Below, in pieces: positions 26,936-34,239 of a stretch of 64,000 nt of DNA. Numbering within the stretch: the first letter of the stretch is position 1; every line of letters begins with the position of its first letter. Source of the stretch: WHSW01 sp963759295 (GTDB taxonomy: Bacteria; Actinomycetota; Thermoleophilia; Solirubrobacterales; 70-9); NCBI GenBank assembly GCA_963759295.1, contig CAVWYT010000011.1, positions 186,001 to 250,000 of the forward strand. The letters are read 5' to 3'. Under the pieces are notes generated by a model. That model was not told the DNA's origin. It was given only the letters and a program-made list of their open reading frames with translations, and ran no database searches. The translations under genes and the position numbers were made by a program.

Positions 26936-27640
26936 GTGAGCTCACCCAGGACGGCGGACCCGTGGCGCGACACCGACGTGATCGACGAGCGCGCCGCCCG
27001 CTTCGGGCAGGCGACGACCGGCATCGTCGCCCTGCTCGGCGTCGTCCTGGGCTGGCCGCTTGCCTGGGCGCTGATCTCCGCCCAACTGCTGATCGGGCTC
27101 ACCGTTGGCCGCCGCTATTGCCTGCCTTGCGTGGCCTACTTCGTTCTCGTTCAGCCGCGCTTCGGTGAGGGGCCGCTCGAGGACGCCAGACCGCCACGTC
27201 TCGCCAACGCGATCGGCACGGTGTTCCTCGGCTCGGCGGCTGCGCTTTGGTGGCTCGGCGCCCCGGCGGCCGCTTACGCGATCGCGGGCCTGGTCGCCTT
27301 CCTCGCGCTGCTCTCGGCCGGCACCGGCTTGTGCGCGGGTTGTGAGATCTACCGGCTGACCGCGAAGCTGCGCGGGATCTCGCCCCGGCACCACGACCGT
27401 CTCGATCCGGCCGACCTCGCCGGCCTCGACGGGGCCGCGCGCACCTACGTCGAGTTCACCCATCCGCTGTGCGCCGACTGCCGCGACTGGGAGCGGCGCC
27501 TGATCGCCACCGGGGACCCGCTGGTGCGAGTCGATGTGCGCGACCGGCCCGAGCTCGCGCACAAGTACGGCGTCGCGATCGTCCCGACCGTGGTCGCGGT
27601 CTCCGCCGACGGCGCGGTGCTCGAGCGACTGGCGCCCTGA
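26936..27640 (+). CDS. DUF4395 membrane domain fused to a thioredoxin-like domain
   Basis: A 234-aa protein from GTG 26936. Residues about 15-140 are a DUF4395-type membrane domain with paired Cys motifs (RRYCLPCVAYF near 62 and GLCAGCEIYRL near 137). The C-terminal part (150-234) is thioredoxin-like: VEFTHPLCADCRDWERRLIA contains a C-x-x-C (CADC), and VAIVPTVVAVSADG holds the cis-Pro segment. Three C-x-x-C pairs in one membrane protein suggest electron relay through the membrane or disulfide handling. It is a single gene, divergent from the rhomboid-like operon and convergent with lipA. Confidence 0.78.
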   Translation: MSSPRTADPWRDTDVIDERAARFGQATTGIVALLGVVLGWPLAWALISAQLLIGLTVGRRYCLPCVAYFVLVQPRFGEGPLEDARPPRLANAIGTVFLGSAAALWWLGAPAAAYAIAGLVAFLALLSAGTGLCAGCEIYRLTAKLRGISPRHHDRLDPADLAGLDGAARTYVEFTHPLCADCRDWERRLIATGDPLVRVDVRDRPELAHKYGVAIVPTVVAVSADGAVLERLAP

Positions 27641-27656
27641 GCCGCAGCTATGCGGC
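27641..27656. terminator. Hairpin between convergent DUF4395 and lipA genes
   Basis: GCCGCA-GCTA-TGCGGC, six exact pairs and a 4-base loop. It starts right after the stop of the plus-strand gene and covers the lipA stop codon, so it could serve both transcripts. No T run. Confidence 0.45.
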
Positions 27657-28604
27657 CCGCCGCGCGGCGACCTCGGCAGCCGCCTCGTCGGCGTGGTAGG
27701 AGCTGCGCACGAGGGGGCCGGAGGCGACGGACTCGAAGCCGAGCTCGTAGGCCGCGTCGCGCAGCGCGTCGAACTCCTCGGGGTGCCAGTAGCGGACCAC
27801 CGGCAGGTGCTTCTCGGTCGGGCGCAGGTACTGGCCGACGGTGAGGATCTGAACGCCGTGGTCGCGAAGGATGGCGAACGTCTCGACCATCTCGTCGAAT
27901 TCCTCGCCGAGGCCAACCATCAGCCCGGACTTGGTCACCAGCTCCGAGCCGGCCATCTCCTTCGCCGTCCTCAGCACGCGCGCCGAGCGCACGAAGTCGG
28001 ATCCGCGCCGCGCTCGCGGGTAGAGCCGCGGCACGGTCTCGAGGTTGTGGTTGAAGACGTCGGGACGCTCGTGGACGACCTTGGCGAGCGGCATCTCCTG
28101 GCCGCGGAAGTCGGGGGTCAAGACCTCCACCTTGCAGCCCGGGGCCATCATCCGGATCGAGCGGATCACGCCGACGAAGGCACCCGCCCCGTAGTCGGGG
28201 AGGTCGTCGCGATCCACGGACGTGATCACGGCGTGGCGGAGGCCCATCTTCTTCACCTGGGTTGCGACTCGAAGCGGCTCCAGCGGGTCGTTCCAGGTCG
28301 GCACGCCGGTCTGGACGTTGCAGAACCCGCAGCGGCGGGTGCAGACGTCGCCGAGGATCATGAAGGTCGCGGTGCCGCGCTCCCAGCATTCGCCGACGTT
28401 CGGGCAGTTCGCCTCCTCGCACACGGTGTGCAGGTTGTCGGCCTCGATCGCGCGCTTCAGCGTTCGGTAGCTCGGTCCGCCCGGAGCGGGGACCTTGAGC
28501 CACGACGGCTTGCGCTCGCGAAACGGCCGTCCCTCGATCCGAGAGGCGCCTCCCGGGTTGGCGCGGGAACGGGTTACGTGGACGCGGTCGGCGACGTCGT
28601 TCAT
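27648..28604 (-). CDS. lipA: Lipoyl synthase
   Basis: A 318-aa radical SAM enzyme that inserts two sulfur atoms into protein-bound octanoyl groups. ATG 28604 overlaps the lipB stop by 4 bases. Both Fe-S cluster motifs are complete: the auxiliary set CEEANCPNVGECW and the radical SAM set CTRRCGFCNVQTG. The conserved C-terminal Ser that ligates the auxiliary cluster should be in LVRSSYHADE. ILGDVCTRRC and VTSVDRDDLPDYGA are typical. Together with lipB it supplies lipoate to the E2 proteins encoded upstream in the same operon. Confidence 0.96.
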   Translation of the reverse strand: MNDVADRVHVTRSRANPGGASRIEGRPFRERKPSWLKVPAPGGPSYRTLKRAIEADNLHTVCEEANCPNVGECWERGTATFMILGDVCTRRCGFCNVQTGVPTWNDPLEPLRVATQVKKMGLRHAVITSVDRDDLPDYGAGAFVGVIRSIRMMAPGCKVEVLTPDFRGQEMPLAKVVHERPDVFNHNLETVPRLYPRARRGSDFVRSARVLRTAKEMAGSELVTKSGLMVGLGEEFDEMVETFAILRDHGVQILTVGQYLRPTEKHLPVVRYWHPEEFDALRDAAYELGFESVASGPLVRSSYHADEAAAEVAARRAA

Positions 28605-29365
28605 GCGGCTTCCAACGCTAGCGGCCCGAGCAGCTCGCCGGCCGGAGTCTCCACCGGGCGGCGGTCGTAGACGTCGGCGAGCCGCTCGGCGAGGGTGGAG
28701 GCGAAGGCATCGAGGTCCTGCTCGGTTCCGAGCTCGCGCGCCAGGGAGGTCATCCGGCAGGCCTCGATCCCGCACGGGACGACCCACTCGAACGGCTGCA
28801 GGTCGTTGTTGACGTTGACGGCGAGGCCGTGGGTGGTGATCCCGCGGCTGATGTGGATGCCGATCGAGCCGATCTTGCGTGCCTTCCCCGCGGGCGGCTC
28901 GAGATCGCCGACCCAGACGCCGGTGAAACCGTCGATCGGCCGCGCCTCAACGCCCCACTCGCCGACCGCGCCGATCATCGCCCGCTCCATCAGGGCGACG
29001 TATTCGTGGACCGCCATGCCCGCCGCCTGCTGCGCTTCGCGTCCGTCGGCGCCGAGGCGGGGGGGCTTCATCTCCCGAAGGCTGATGATCGGATAGGCGA
29101 CGAGCTGCCCGGGGCCGTGGTAGGTGACGGCGCCGCCACGATCCGTTTCCACGACCTCGATCCCCTGGCGCCGGTACCAGTCCTCGCCCATCGGCAGCTC
29201 GGCGGGATCCGCACGGCGGCCCTTCGTATAGACCGGCGGGTGCTCGAGCAGCAGCAGCACGTCCGGGAGCTCGCCGGCGCCCCGCGCCGCCGCCAGCGAT
29301 CGCTGCAGCCGCAGCGCCTCCTCGTAGCCGATCGTGCCGGCGCGGACGACGCGTAGGTCTCGCAT
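28601..29365 (-). CDS. lipB: Octanoyl-[acyl carrier protein]:protein N-octanoyltransferase
   Basis: A 254-aa LipB. Motifs: LLLLEHPPVYTKGRRAD, TDRGGAVTYHGPGQLVAYPI, the catalytic Lys in RKIGSIGIHISRGITTHG and the catalytic Cys in VPCGIEACRMTSL. It moves octanoate from acyl carrier protein onto the lipoyl domain, after which LipA adds sulfur. It starts 4 bases after the leucine-dehydrogenase-like gene and overlaps lipA. In this window these are the only lipoate genes and they belong to the branched-chain dehydrogenase operon. Confidence 0.95.
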   Translation of the reverse strand: MRDLRVVRAGTIGYEEALRLQRSLAAARGAGELPDVLLLLEHPPVYTKGRRADPAELPMGEDWYRRQGIEVVETDRGGAVTYHGPGQLVAYPIISLREMKPPRLGADGREAQQAAGMAVHEYVALMERAMIGAVGEWGVEARPIDGFTGVWVGDLEPPAGKARKIGSIGIHISRGITTHGLAVNVNNDLQPFEWVVPCGIEACRMTSLARELGTEQDLDAFASTLAERLADVYDRRPVETPAGELLGPLALEAA

Positions 29366-29369
29366 CGGC

Positions 29370-30485
29370 TCAGTTTCGCACGGCGGCGTCGAGCCGTTCG
29401 AGCGCCAGCTCGCGCGCGGCCTCCAGCGGGGTCGTCGCGCGCGCCTCGGCGGCGATCAGCACGCCGCGCATCGCCGCCTCGATCCCCATCGCGAGTTCCA
29501 GCGCCCGGTCCTCGTCGTAGCCGCGCAGCTCGCGATAGACGCTGATCAGGCCGCCGGAGTTGACCAGGAAGTCCGGCGCGTAGAGGATCGCGCGGTCGGC
29601 GAGCACCGCGGCCAGCCCGTCGTCGGCGAGCTGGTTGTTGGCCGCTCCGCAGATGATCCCGGCGCGCAACCGGTACACGCTCTCGTCGTCGATCACGCCG
29701 CCGAGGGCGCAGGGGGCGAGCACGTCGCAGCCGCCGGCGATCGCTGCGGCGGGGTCGAGCCAGCGGGCCTCGAGCTTCGTCGCCAGCTCGCGCTTGCGCA
29801 AATCGACGTCGGAGAGGACGAGCCGCGCTCCCGCGGCGCGCAGACGAGACGCGAGCCTGGCGCCGACGTGACCGAGCCCGACGACCGTGACCTCGAGCCC
29901 GCGGAGGTCGGTGGAGCCGAACCGTGACTCGACGCAGGCGCGCATCGCGGCCTCGACGCCGATCGCGGTGAACGGGCTCGGGTCGCCGCCACCTCCGGCG
30001 CTCGGCGGCAGGCCGGCGACGTGGTCGGTGCGCTCGGCGATCGCGACCATGTCGTCGGTGCCGGTGCCGACGTCCTCGGCGGTGATGTAGCGGCCGTCGA
30101 GTGACTCGACCAGGTCGCCGAAGTCGAACAGCATCGCGCGACGCTGCGACGGGCTCAGCGACGCCGGCGCCTGCGGCGCGCAGATCACGCCCTTGCCACC
30201 CCCGAGATCGAGCCCGGCTGCCGCCGCCTTCAAGGTCATCCCCTTGGCGAGGCGCAGCACGTCGGCGATCGCCTCGGCGGTCGACCCGTACTGCCACATG
30301 CGCAGTCCGCCGAGCGCCGGGCCCAGCGCGGTCGAATGGATCGCGATCCCCATCGGCGCGCCGCTGCGCGGGCCTCTGCGGACGTCGAGCTGCTCGTGCT
30401 CGAAGTCGCCTTCGAGCGGCGCCGGTGGCGCCGGTTCGGCAACCCGCGCCGAGCGACCAGGCCGCGCGATCTCGGCCAGGCGCAT
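29370..30485 (-). CDS. Leucine dehydrogenase-like amino acid dehydrogenase
   Basis: A 371-aa Glu/Leu/Phe/Val dehydrogenase of the shorter leucine/valine/phenylalanine type. Motifs: GPALGGLRMWQYGSTAEAIA, the catalytic Lys in GLDLGGGKGVICAP, TAEDVGTGTDDM, and the NAD-binding fold VTVVGLGHVGARLASRL. APDFLVNSGGLISVYRELRG is the usual end signature. It starts in a TGATG overlap with the E2 gene. Oxidative deamination of branched-chain amino acids would give the 2-oxoacids used by the E1/E2 enzymes just upstream. Valine or phenylalanine dehydrogenase is the alternative. Confidence 0.85.
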   Translation of the reverse strand: MRLAEIARPGRSARVAEPAPPAPLEGDFEHEQLDVRRGPRSGAPMGIAIHSTALGPALGGLRMWQYGSTAEAIADVLRLAKGMTLKAAAAGLDLGGGKGVICAPQAPASLSPSQRRAMLFDFGDLVESLDGRYITAEDVGTGTDDMVAIAERTDHVAGLPPSAGGGGDPSPFTAIGVEAAMRACVESRFGSTDLRGLEVTVVGLGHVGARLASRLRAAGARLVLSDVDLRKRELATKLEARWLDPAAAIAGGCDVLAPCALGGVIDDESVYRLRAGIICGAANNQLADDGLAAVLADRAILYAPDFLVNSGGLISVYRELRGYDEDRALELAMGIEAAMRGVLIAAEARATTPLEAARELALERLDAAVRN

Positions 30486-31831
30486 CAGAGCTCAGCACCC
30501 GCCTCGAGACGGGCCTTGACCGAGCCCAGGAAACGGGCCGCCTCGGCGCCGTCGAGCGCCCGATGGTCCCAGGACATGCACAGGTAGGTCATCGGTCGGA
30601 TCGCGATCGAATCGCCGTCCGGACCCTCGATCACGACCGGCCGCTTGACGATCGCCTCGAGATCCAGGATCGCGACCTGCGGCTGGTTGATGATCGGCGT
30701 CGCAAGCACCGCTCCGAACTGGCCCGGGTTGGTGATCGTGAAGGTGCCGCCGTGGACCTCGTCGGGCTCCAGCCCGCGGGCCCGCGCCCGCTCGGCGACG
30801 TCGGCGATCGCCGCCGCCAGCCCCTCGACGCTGAGTCGCTGCGCCCGCGGGACCACGGGAACGATCAGGCCGTCGTCGAGCGCGACCGCGATCCCGAGGT
30901 TGACGTCTTCGTGATGGACGATCTCCTCGCCCTCGACGGAGGCGTTCAGGACCGGGAACTCGGCCAGCGCCGCAACCGTCGCCCTCGCCACGAACGAGAG
31001 GTAGGTGAGCGGCACCCCGCGCCGAGCCATCGCCTCCTTGAGCTCGGCCCGTCGTGCCGCGACCCGTGACATGTCGACCTCGACGATCGTCGTGCAATGC
31101 GCCGCGGTCCGCCGGCTCTCGACCATGTGCTTGGCGATCGCCTGGCGCATCGGGCTCATCGACTCGCGGCGCCCGCCGTCGACGGCGACGTGCTCCGTCT
31201 CCGCAGGCCGCTCCGCCTCGGAAGCCGACGCCTGCTCGGGCCGGTAGGGCGATTCGGTGTGGAGGACCGGGGCCCGCCCCGCATGACCGTCGCCCTGGTC
31301 GGACTCCACGTAGGCGAGGACGTCCTTCTTGCGCACCCGGCCGCCGATGCCGGTGCCCTCGACCTGGTCGAGGTCGACGCCATGCTTGTCGGCGATCCGG
31401 CGCACCACCGGCGAGACGAAGCGGGAGCGATCGGGCTCGCCCTCGAGGGGGGCGGTTGGCGTCGCCGCCGGCTCGGGCTCGCGAACCTCGGCCTCGTCCG
31501 GGTGCGCCTCGCCGGCTCGTGCCGAGGAGTCGATCTCGGCGATTGCCTCCCCGACCGGCACGGTCGTTCCGGCGTCGGCGACGATCCGAGCCAGCCGGCC
31601 ACTCGCCGGCGATGGGATCTCGACGTCGACCTTGTCGGTGGTCACGTCGGCGATCGTCTCGTCGGCCTCGACCCAGTCGCCCGGCTGCTTGCGCCACTCG
31701 ACGATCGTCCCCTCGGAGACGCTGATCCCCATCTTCGGCATCTCCACCAACACCAACGTTCCGCCCGCGTCCTGCGCTTCGCGTTCGGGCGCGGCGGGGT
31801 CAGCCGAGCGACTAGTAGGCGAGGAGCGCAA
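30485..31831 (-). CDS. bkdB: Branched-chain 2-oxoacid dehydrogenase E2 (dihydrolipoyl acyltransferase)
   Basis: A 448-aa E2. Lipoyl domain about 27-105 with the lipoylated Lys in VTTDKVDVEIPSPASG; E1/E3-binding domain near 140-175 (VSPVVRRIADKHGVDLDQVE, GIGGRVRKKDVLAY); catalytic domain from about 220 ending with the canonical SWDHRALDGAEAARFL. TTG 31831 has AAGGAGG just upstream, though those bases are also codons of E1beta, which it overlaps by 20 bases. GTG 31753 or 31747, near LVLVEMPKMG, would give a more usual N-terminus. Followed by the leucine-dehydrogenase-like gene in a TGATG overlap. Confidence 0.9.
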   Translation of the reverse strand: MRSSPTSRSADPAAPEREAQDAGGTLVLVEMPKMGISVSEGTIVEWRKQPGDWVEADETIADVTTDKVDVEIPSPASGRLARIVADAGTTVPVGEAIAEIDSSARAGEAHPDEAEVREPEPAATPTAPLEGEPDRSRFVSPVVRRIADKHGVDLDQVEGTGIGGRVRKKDVLAYVESDQGDGHAGRAPVLHTESPYRPEQASASEAERPAETEHVAVDGGRRESMSPMRQAIAKHMVESRRTAAHCTTIVEVDMSRVAARRAELKEAMARRGVPLTYLSFVARATVAALAEFPVLNASVEGEEIVHHEDVNLGIAVALDDGLIVPVVPRAQRLSVEGLAAAIADVAERARARGLEPDEVHGGTFTITNPGQFGAVLATPIINQPQVAILDLEAIVKRPVVIEGPDGDSIAIRPMTYLCMSWDHRALDGAEAARFLGSVKARLEAGAEL

Positions 31832-32831
31832 GGCACGCCTCCTTGATCTCGTCGAGCTGCGGGAGCACGGCCTGCTCCAGTGGCGGGCTGAACGGGATCG
31901 GGACGTCCGGGGCGGTGAGCCGCCGCACCGGCGCGTCGAGGTCCTCGAAGGCCTCGGCTGCCACCAGTGCGGCGACTTCCGCCCCTACCCCGCACGATCG
32001 GGTCGCCTCGTGGGCGACCAGCACCTTCCCGGTCTTTCTCGCGCTCGCCAGGATCGCGGCGGTGTCGAGCGGACACAGCGAGCGCAGGTCGAGCACCTCG
32101 ATCGATTCGTCGAGCTCCTCGGCTGCGTGGAGCGCGAGGTGAACGGCGGACCCGTAGGCGATCACGGTCATCTCCTCGCCCTCGCGCGCCAACCGCGCGC
32201 TGCCGAGCTCGACTACGTGCTCGCCCTCGGGCACCTGGCCCTTGACGTAGCGGTAAAGCCCCTTGTGCTCCATGAAGCAGACGGGATTCGGATCGCGGAT
32301 CGCAGCGGTCAGCAGTCCCTTCGCATCGGCCGCGGTCGCCGGGGCGACGACCTTGAGCCCCGGCGTCTGCAAGAACCACGCCTCGGGGTTCTGGGAGTGA
32401 AACGGGCCGCCCGAGAACCCGCCCCCCGACGGAAGCCGGACGACGATCGGCACCGCCACGCCCTGGCGGTAATGGAGCTTCGCGGCGACGTTCACGAGCT
32501 GGTCGAAGCCGCAGGAGATGAAGTCGGCGAACTGCATCTCGCAGACCGGCCGCATGCCCTCGACCGCGGCCCCGACGGCGGTGCCGATGATCGCGTTCTC
32601 GGCCAGCGGCGTGTCGAGCACGCGGTCGGCCCCGAACTCCTCGATGAAGCCGTCGGTGACCTTGAACGCGCCGCCGAAGGCGCCGATGTCCTCACCGATG
32701 CAGAGCACCGTCTCGTCGCGACGCATCTCCTCGCGCAGGGCGTCGGAGATCGCCTCGAGGTAGGTCATCTCGCGGGAGCCCTTCTCGACCGTCCCCGGTG
32801 TTCGGTCGCCGGTCACAGGAGCCTGTGTCAT
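31812..32831 (-). CDS. bkdA2: Branched-chain 2-oxoacid dehydrogenase E1 beta subunit
   Basis: A 339-aa transketolase-like E1beta, ATG 32831 overlapping the E1alpha stop (ATGA). Family motifs: CIGEDIGAFGGAFKVTDGF, RVLDTPLAENAIIGTAVGAA, FADFISCGFDQLVNVAAKLH, SGGGFSGGPFHSQNPEAWF and GLKVVAPATAADAKGLL. The pattern with FHSQNPEAWF rather than THSHSFEA fits branched-chain oxoacid dehydrogenases. It forms the alpha2-beta2 E1 with its neighbour and decarboxylates 2-oxoacids with thiamine diphosphate. Confidence 0.9.
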   Translation of the reverse strand: MTQAPVTGDRTPGTVEKGSREMTYLEAISDALREEMRRDETVLCIGEDIGAFGGAFKVTDGFIEEFGADRVLDTPLAENAIIGTAVGAAVEGMRPVCEMQFADFISCGFDQLVNVAAKLHYRQGVAVPIVVRLPSGGGFSGGPFHSQNPEAWFLQTPGLKVVAPATAADAKGLLTAAIRDPNPVCFMEHKGLYRYVKGQVPEGEHVVELGSARLAREGEEMTVIAYGSAVHLALHAAEELDESIEVLDLRSLCPLDTAAILASARKTGKVLVAHEATRSCGVGAEVAALVAAEAFEDLDAPVRRLTAPDVPIPFSPPLEQAVLPQLDEIKEACLALLAY

Positions 32832-33931
32832 CGCGCGACGCCGTGCTCGGTCGTGGCCTGCGCCCCCGACCAGCGCGACCACGGTGCGTTGCCGTCGCCG
32901 AGCGGGGTGATCGCGTCGGCGAACACGCCCTCGGTCGCCTCCTCGGGATCGGGCATCGGCGAGGAGAGCGCCTTCTGGGCGCACTCGTCGACGTAGCTCT
33001 TCACCTCGTCGAGAATCCGCTCCACCTCGGTATCGGAGAAGCCGAAGTCGTCGACCAGGCGCTGTCCGTAGCGGTCGATCGGGTCGCGTCGCGCCCACTT
33101 CTCACGCAGCTCGGCGGGCACGTAACGCATGTCGTCGTGGGCACCGTGGCCGTGCATGCGCAGCGTCCGGCACTCGATCAGCGTCGGGCCGCCGCCGCTG
33201 CGGGCGCGGTCGACGGCGTCGCGAGCGGCCTCGAAGACGGCCTCGACGTCGTTGCCGTCGACGCTCGCCCCGGGAAAGCCGTAGCCGGGCGCCCGCTCGA
33301 CCGGGTCGACCGCGAACTCGAGCTCGTTCGGGGTCGAGTAGGCGAAGCCGTTGTTCTCGAGCACGAACACGACCGGCAGCCTGTGGATGCCGGCGAAGTT
33401 CATCGCCTCGTGCCACTGCCCGTTGGCGGTCGAGCCCTCGCCGAAGAAGGTCAATGCCACCCGCGGCTCCCGGCGCTGCTTGAACGCCATCGCCATCCCG
33501 GTTGCGACCAGCGCCATGTCGGGGAGCATCGAGACCATCCCCACGCAACCGAGCTCGCGGTCGCCGAAGTGCATGTTGCCGTCCTTGCCGCCGGTGACCC
33601 CGTCGGCGCGGCCCATGTAATTGGCGAGATAGCGCTCCGGGGTGACGCCGCGGACGAAGTGCGCGCCGAGGTCGCGATGCAGGATGCACATCCGGTCGCG
33701 GGGGCCGAGCGCGTAGGCGGCGCCGACCGAGATCGCCTCCTGCCCGCGGCCGTCGTAGAAGCTGCCCGGCACCTTGCCCTGCCGGTAGAGCGTGATCGCG
33801 CGCTCCTCGGCGGCGCGCATCATCGCCATGAACCGCAGCAGGTTCGCGCGGTCGTCCCTGCTCAGGTAGCCGCCGCCATGCGTCGCGATCGTCGACTCGA
33901 TCGCGCGCACGGATGCTCGCGACAGCGCCAT
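32828..33931 (-). CDS. bkdA1: Branched-chain 2-oxoacid dehydrogenase E1 alpha subunit
   Basis: A 367-aa E1alpha, first gene of a six-gene operon. The thiamine diphosphate site is FFGEGSTANGQWHEAMNFAG followed by LPVVFVLENNGFAYSTP; the first motif has GEG where GDG is usual, a known variant. Phosphate/Mg-side motifs HRDLGAHFVRG and HGHGAHDDMRY (the regulated-loop area) fit branched-chain enzymes. Start ATG 33931. The 308-base gap upstream, 33932-34239, holds repeated and palindromic sequences listed separately but no convincing gene. Confidence 0.9.
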   Translation of the reverse strand: MALSRASVRAIESTIATHGGGYLSRDDRANLLRFMAMMRAAEERAITLYRQGKVPGSFYDGRGQEAISVGAAYALGPRDRMCILHRDLGAHFVRGVTPERYLANYMGRADGVTGGKDGNMHFGDRELGCVGMVSMLPDMALVATGMAMAFKQRREPRVALTFFGEGSTANGQWHEAMNFAGIHRLPVVFVLENNGFAYSTPNELEFAVDPVERAPGYGFPGASVDGNDVEAVFEAARDAVDRARSGGGPTLIECRTLRMHGHGAHDDMRYVPAELREKWARRDPIDRYGQRLVDDFGFSDTEVERILDEVKSYVDECAQKALSSPMPDPEEATEGVFADAITPLGDGNAPWSRWSGAQATTEHGVAR

Positions 33932-33975
33932 TGCCTGGCTGCATTCTCTCCGCCCTTCGTGTCTGGCCGTTCACT

Positions 33976-34024
33976 CGGGATCTCCTCGTGGCCGGCCTGG
34001 CCTTCGCCGCTTCGGGATCTCCTC
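33976..34024. promoter_or_regulatory. Direct repeat upstream of the branched-chain operon
   Basis: CGGGATCTCCTC occurs at 33976-33987 and again at 34013-34024, 37 bases apart start to start, 45-93 bases before the E1alpha start codon. Repeated sites at promoter distance may bind a regulator such as an Lrp- or BkdR-type protein. That is inference. Confidence 0.35.
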
Positions 34025-34104
34025 CGCGGCGCCTACGGACGATGGGTGCTCGGGGTTCCGCCCTCACTCCCTATGTCTGGATCCGCCCGAGCTGCTGCTC
34101 GTGC

Positions 34105-34121
34105 GAATCCCTACAGGATTC
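34105..34121. promoter_or_regulatory. 17-bp inverted repeat in the gap before the branched-chain operon
   Basis: GAATCC-CTACA-GGATTC, six exact pairs around 5 bases. It lies between two genes whose ends and starts both face the minus direction (MMPL stop at 34240, E1alpha start at 33931), so it may be a terminator of the former or an operator of the latter. Confidence 0.35.
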
Positions 34122-34239
34122 TATTCCCGATCTGGCGTCGTTTCAAGCCTCGTCGCTCGAGATTGCGCGGCGCGACACGACCGTTGCGGTCGCCGCCGCG
34201 GCGCCCGCGGTCGCGGGCTGACGCCGCGCGGACGCCCTT

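Noticed and set aside
33913..34221. A plus-strand frame of about 100 codons before the branched-chain operon
   Set aside because: Composition is unlike protein, it overlaps the E1alpha start, and it has no recognisable domain or ribosome site.
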